Shown here one piece after another: positions 5,429 through 6,520 of a DNA stretch of 6,520 bases. A program made the translations under genes and the position numbers. Origin of the DNA: a bacterium (lineage in GTDB: Bacteria > Tectomicrobia > Entotheonellia > Entotheonellales > Entotheonellaceae); contig JAPULM010000497.1 in the NCBI GenBank assembly GCA_027294925.1, forward strand, positions 1 through 6,520. The letters are read 5' to 3'. The notes under the pieces were generated by a model. The model had not been told where the DNA came from. It searched no databases and was given only the letters and a program-made list of their open reading frames with translations. Position 1 is the stretch's first letter, and each line of letters opens with the position of its first letter.

Positions 5429-6355
5429 ATGAGTCCACACGTGTTTGCCGGAAACCCGCTTGATCGTGGTGATGCGCAACGCCGTCAGCCACCATGGCTC
5501 GAGGAACAAGCTGTAAATCCACATAGTCGTTTCCTGCCGCTTTGGCAGCTTAATGTGTTACTGCAGACGGTATCCGAGACGCAACTCGGCTGGTTACGTC
5601 CGGCAGAGATCGAAGCTCTTAACATCAAAACGCTACCAGTTTTCCTCGGTTTGCTGGAGGGAGTGGCACACTTTGCCATTGACGTTTCACAGCTCGACGA
5701 TCCACAGCATAAATTGAATTTGGACGACGGATGGCAGTTTGTCGAATCACGTGCGGCCGCCATCCAGCTCAGCGCTGCCGAAGCCGGTATCCTGGCGCAG
5801 AGTAGGTCGCAAATCAATTGGCATCAGCGGCACCAATTCTGCAGCGTCTGCGGCCAGCCAACGGTGCAAGATCGAGGCGGTCACGTACGCCGCTGTACGG
5901 CTTGCAAGGCCGAGCATTTTCCCCGCACCGATCCGGTTGCCATCATGTTGGTAATTGATGGCGAGCGGTGCCTGTTGGGACAGTCACGCGGCAGATTATC
6001 GCGCACCGGAAGATACTCCGCCCTGGCAGGATTCATCGACCAGGGCGAGTCGATTGAAGAAGCCGTACGGCGCGAAGTCAAAGAAGAAGCCGGTATCGAA
6101 GTTGGTGAGGTTCGCTATCACTCATCGCAACCCTGGCCGTTTCCGTCGTCGCTGATGATCGGTAGTCACGCCAAAGCGCTGACCACCGACATTCACAAAG
6201 ACGATGAAGAGATGATGGATGTCCAGTGGTTCAGCCACGATGATGTGCGTTTGGCGCTGAAGGGCGAAAACCCCCATCTGCAGGTCCCAGACCCAATTGC
6301 CATTGCGCATCACCTGATTAAAGCCTGGGCTGAAGGCGAGATTGGTTTTGACTAA
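5429..6355 (+). CDS. nudC: NADH pyrophosphatase / NAD-cap RNA hydrolase NudC
   Basis: A 308-residue NudC, longer than the 257-residue E. coli enzyme but normal for versions with a full N-terminal domain. The protein has an N-terminal NudC-like domain (about 1-125), then a four-Cys zinc ribbon (C138, C141, C156, C159), then the catalytic Nudix domain. The Nudix box spans 201-223 and fits GX5EX7REUXEEXGU, with E207, R215, E216, E219 and E220 present. The NudC-specific SQPWPFPSS motif, which follows the Nudix box and binds the nicotinamide side, is at 233-241. It splits NADH to NMNH and AMP and removes NAD caps from RNA 5' ends, in the cytoplasm with Mg or Mn. The start is the ATG at 5429, with GGA (5418-5420) 8 bases upstream. 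The frame stays open back to 5258, but that part encodes repeat-derived sequence and is unlikely to be protein. No functional link to the catabolic neighbours is evident. Confidence 0.95.
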   Translation: MSPHVFAGNPLDRGDAQRRQPPWLEEQAVNPHSRFLPLWQLNVLLQTVSETQLGWLRPAEIEALNIKTLPVFLGLLEGVAHFAIDVSQLDDPQHKLNLDDGWQFVESRAAAIQLSAAEAGILAQSRSQINWHQRHQFCSVCGQPTVQDRGGHVRRCTACKAEHFPRTDPVAIMLVIDGERCLLGQSRGRLSRTGRYSALAGFIDQGESIEEAVRREVKEEAGIEVGEVRYHSSQPWPFPSSLMIGSHAKALTTDIHKDDEEMMDVQWFSHDDVRLALKGENPHLQVPDPIAIAHHLIKAWAEGEIGFD

Positions 6356-6361
6356 CAACGC

Positions 6362-6437
6362 GTGCTGGCCGCCCCCCATAGATTGGCTTTTACTGCTGTT
6401 CAACCCAATCTATGAGGCATACGGAGGCGGCTAGCGT
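6362..6437. repeat. Long nested inverted repeat after nudC
   Basis: An outer stem of 10 bp, GCTGGCCGCC (6364-6373) with GGCGGCTAGC (6426-6435), has one G-U pair and could extend by two more G-U pairs. It encloses a perfect 10-bp inner stem, CATAGATTGG (6377-6386) with CCAATCTATG (6405-6414), and an 18-base loop. The strands between the stems are unequal (3 and 11 bases). There is no T-tract, so it is not a standard terminator. It lies 6 bases after the nudC stop and 34 bases before the next start codon. It could be an RNA leader structure for the downstream SDR gene, a 3' stabiliser of the nudC message, or a dispersed palindromic repeat. Confidence 0.65.
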
Positions 6438-6438
6438 C

Positions 6439-6451
6439 ATGTTCTGAACAT
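6439..6451. promoter_or_regulatory. Palindrome ATGTTC-T-GAACAT, possible operator
   Basis: A perfect 13-base palindrome with six-base arms and a single central base lies between the nested inverted repeat and the ribosome site of the last gene. Its size and symmetry suit a dimeric helix-turn-helix regulator, but no regulator gene is visible and no -10/-35 pair could be assigned around it. Confidence 0.35.
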
Positions 6452-6471
6452 CAAAAGGGAGAGCACGTAAA

Positions 6472-6520
6472 ATGGAGCTTGGATTGCAAGGTAAATGCGC
6501 CATCGTTGGCGGTGGGAGTC
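6472..6520 (+). CDS. Short-chain dehydrogenase/reductase, N-terminal fragment
   Basis: Only the first 16 codons are in the window: MELGLQGKCAIVGGGS. The pattern (L-x-G-K-x-A-I-V-x-G-G-S) is the first beta strand and glycine turn of a classical SDR. The usual Thr of the TGxxxGxG motif is replaced by Gly (VGGGS), which is seen in some SDRs. The ATG at 6472 is preceded by AAGGGAG (6455-6461), 10 bases upstream. It follows nudC by 116 bases, with the nested inverted repeat between, so it may have its own promoter. It could be a partner of the SDR at 3594-4406 or the first gene of another operon. Function cannot be given from so short a piece. Confidence 0.7.
   Translation, partial: MELGLQGKCAIVGGGS

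Noticed and set aside
6362..6437. Intrinsic terminator or integron attC site
   Set aside because: There is no T-tract after either stem, and the RYYYAAC/GTTRRRY core sites of attC are not placed at the ends of the inverted repeat.

Overview
The window is a densely packed bacterial chromosome segment of roughly mid-50s percent GC (judged by eye), with GGAG/AGGA-type ribosome binding sites and short intergenic gaps. The full-length NudC-type NADH pyrophosphatase and the mix of CaiB/BaiF CoA-transferases, short-chain dehydrogenases (SDRs), a nitroreductase-fold flavoprotein and a molybdenum hydroxylase suggest a pseudomonadotal (proteobacterial) organism with a catabolic gene cluster. The class cannot be fixed from the sequence. 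I see no mobile element, tRNA, rRNA or CRISPR array.

Layout. (1) Positions 1-758, minus strand: a molybdenum hydroxylase operon, with a complete 2Fe-2S small subunit followed one base later by the GTG start of the molybdopterin-binding large subunit, which runs off the left edge. (2) 759-1004: a divergent control region with a good minus-strand promoter and a long direct repeat, one copy of which covers that promoter's -35 box. (3) 1005-3583, plus strand: two class III (CaiB/BaiF) CoA-transferase genes overlapping by 4 bases (ATGA). The first keeps the catalytic Asp; the second has Trp-His at the aligned place. (4) 3594-5163, minus strand: a nitroreductase-family gene followed by an SDR gene that converges on the transferase pair with a 10-base gap. 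The SDR has Lys where the tetrad Asn should be and Asn where the tetrad Lys should be. (5) 5164-5428: a divergent region full of small repeats and hairpins. (6) 5429-6355, plus strand: nudC. (7) 6356-6471: a long nested inverted repeat and a 13-base palindrome. (8) 6472 to the right edge: the first 16 codons of another SDR gene.

How it may work (inference). The transferase pair would move CoA from a donor such as succinyl-CoA onto a carboxylic acid substrate as a heteromer with one active and one scaffold subunit. The SDRs would oxidise a hydroxyacyl-CoA or alcohol, the Mo hydroxylase would hydroxylate or oxidise a ring or aldehyde, and the flavoprotein would handle a further redox step. The nearest precedent I know for CaiB-family pairs next to SDRs is the bbs (benzylsuccinate beta-oxidation) pathway, but no diagnostic bbs partner (BbsA, B, G, H) is in the window, so the substrate remains unknown. 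nudC is probably a housekeeping gene lying within the cluster.
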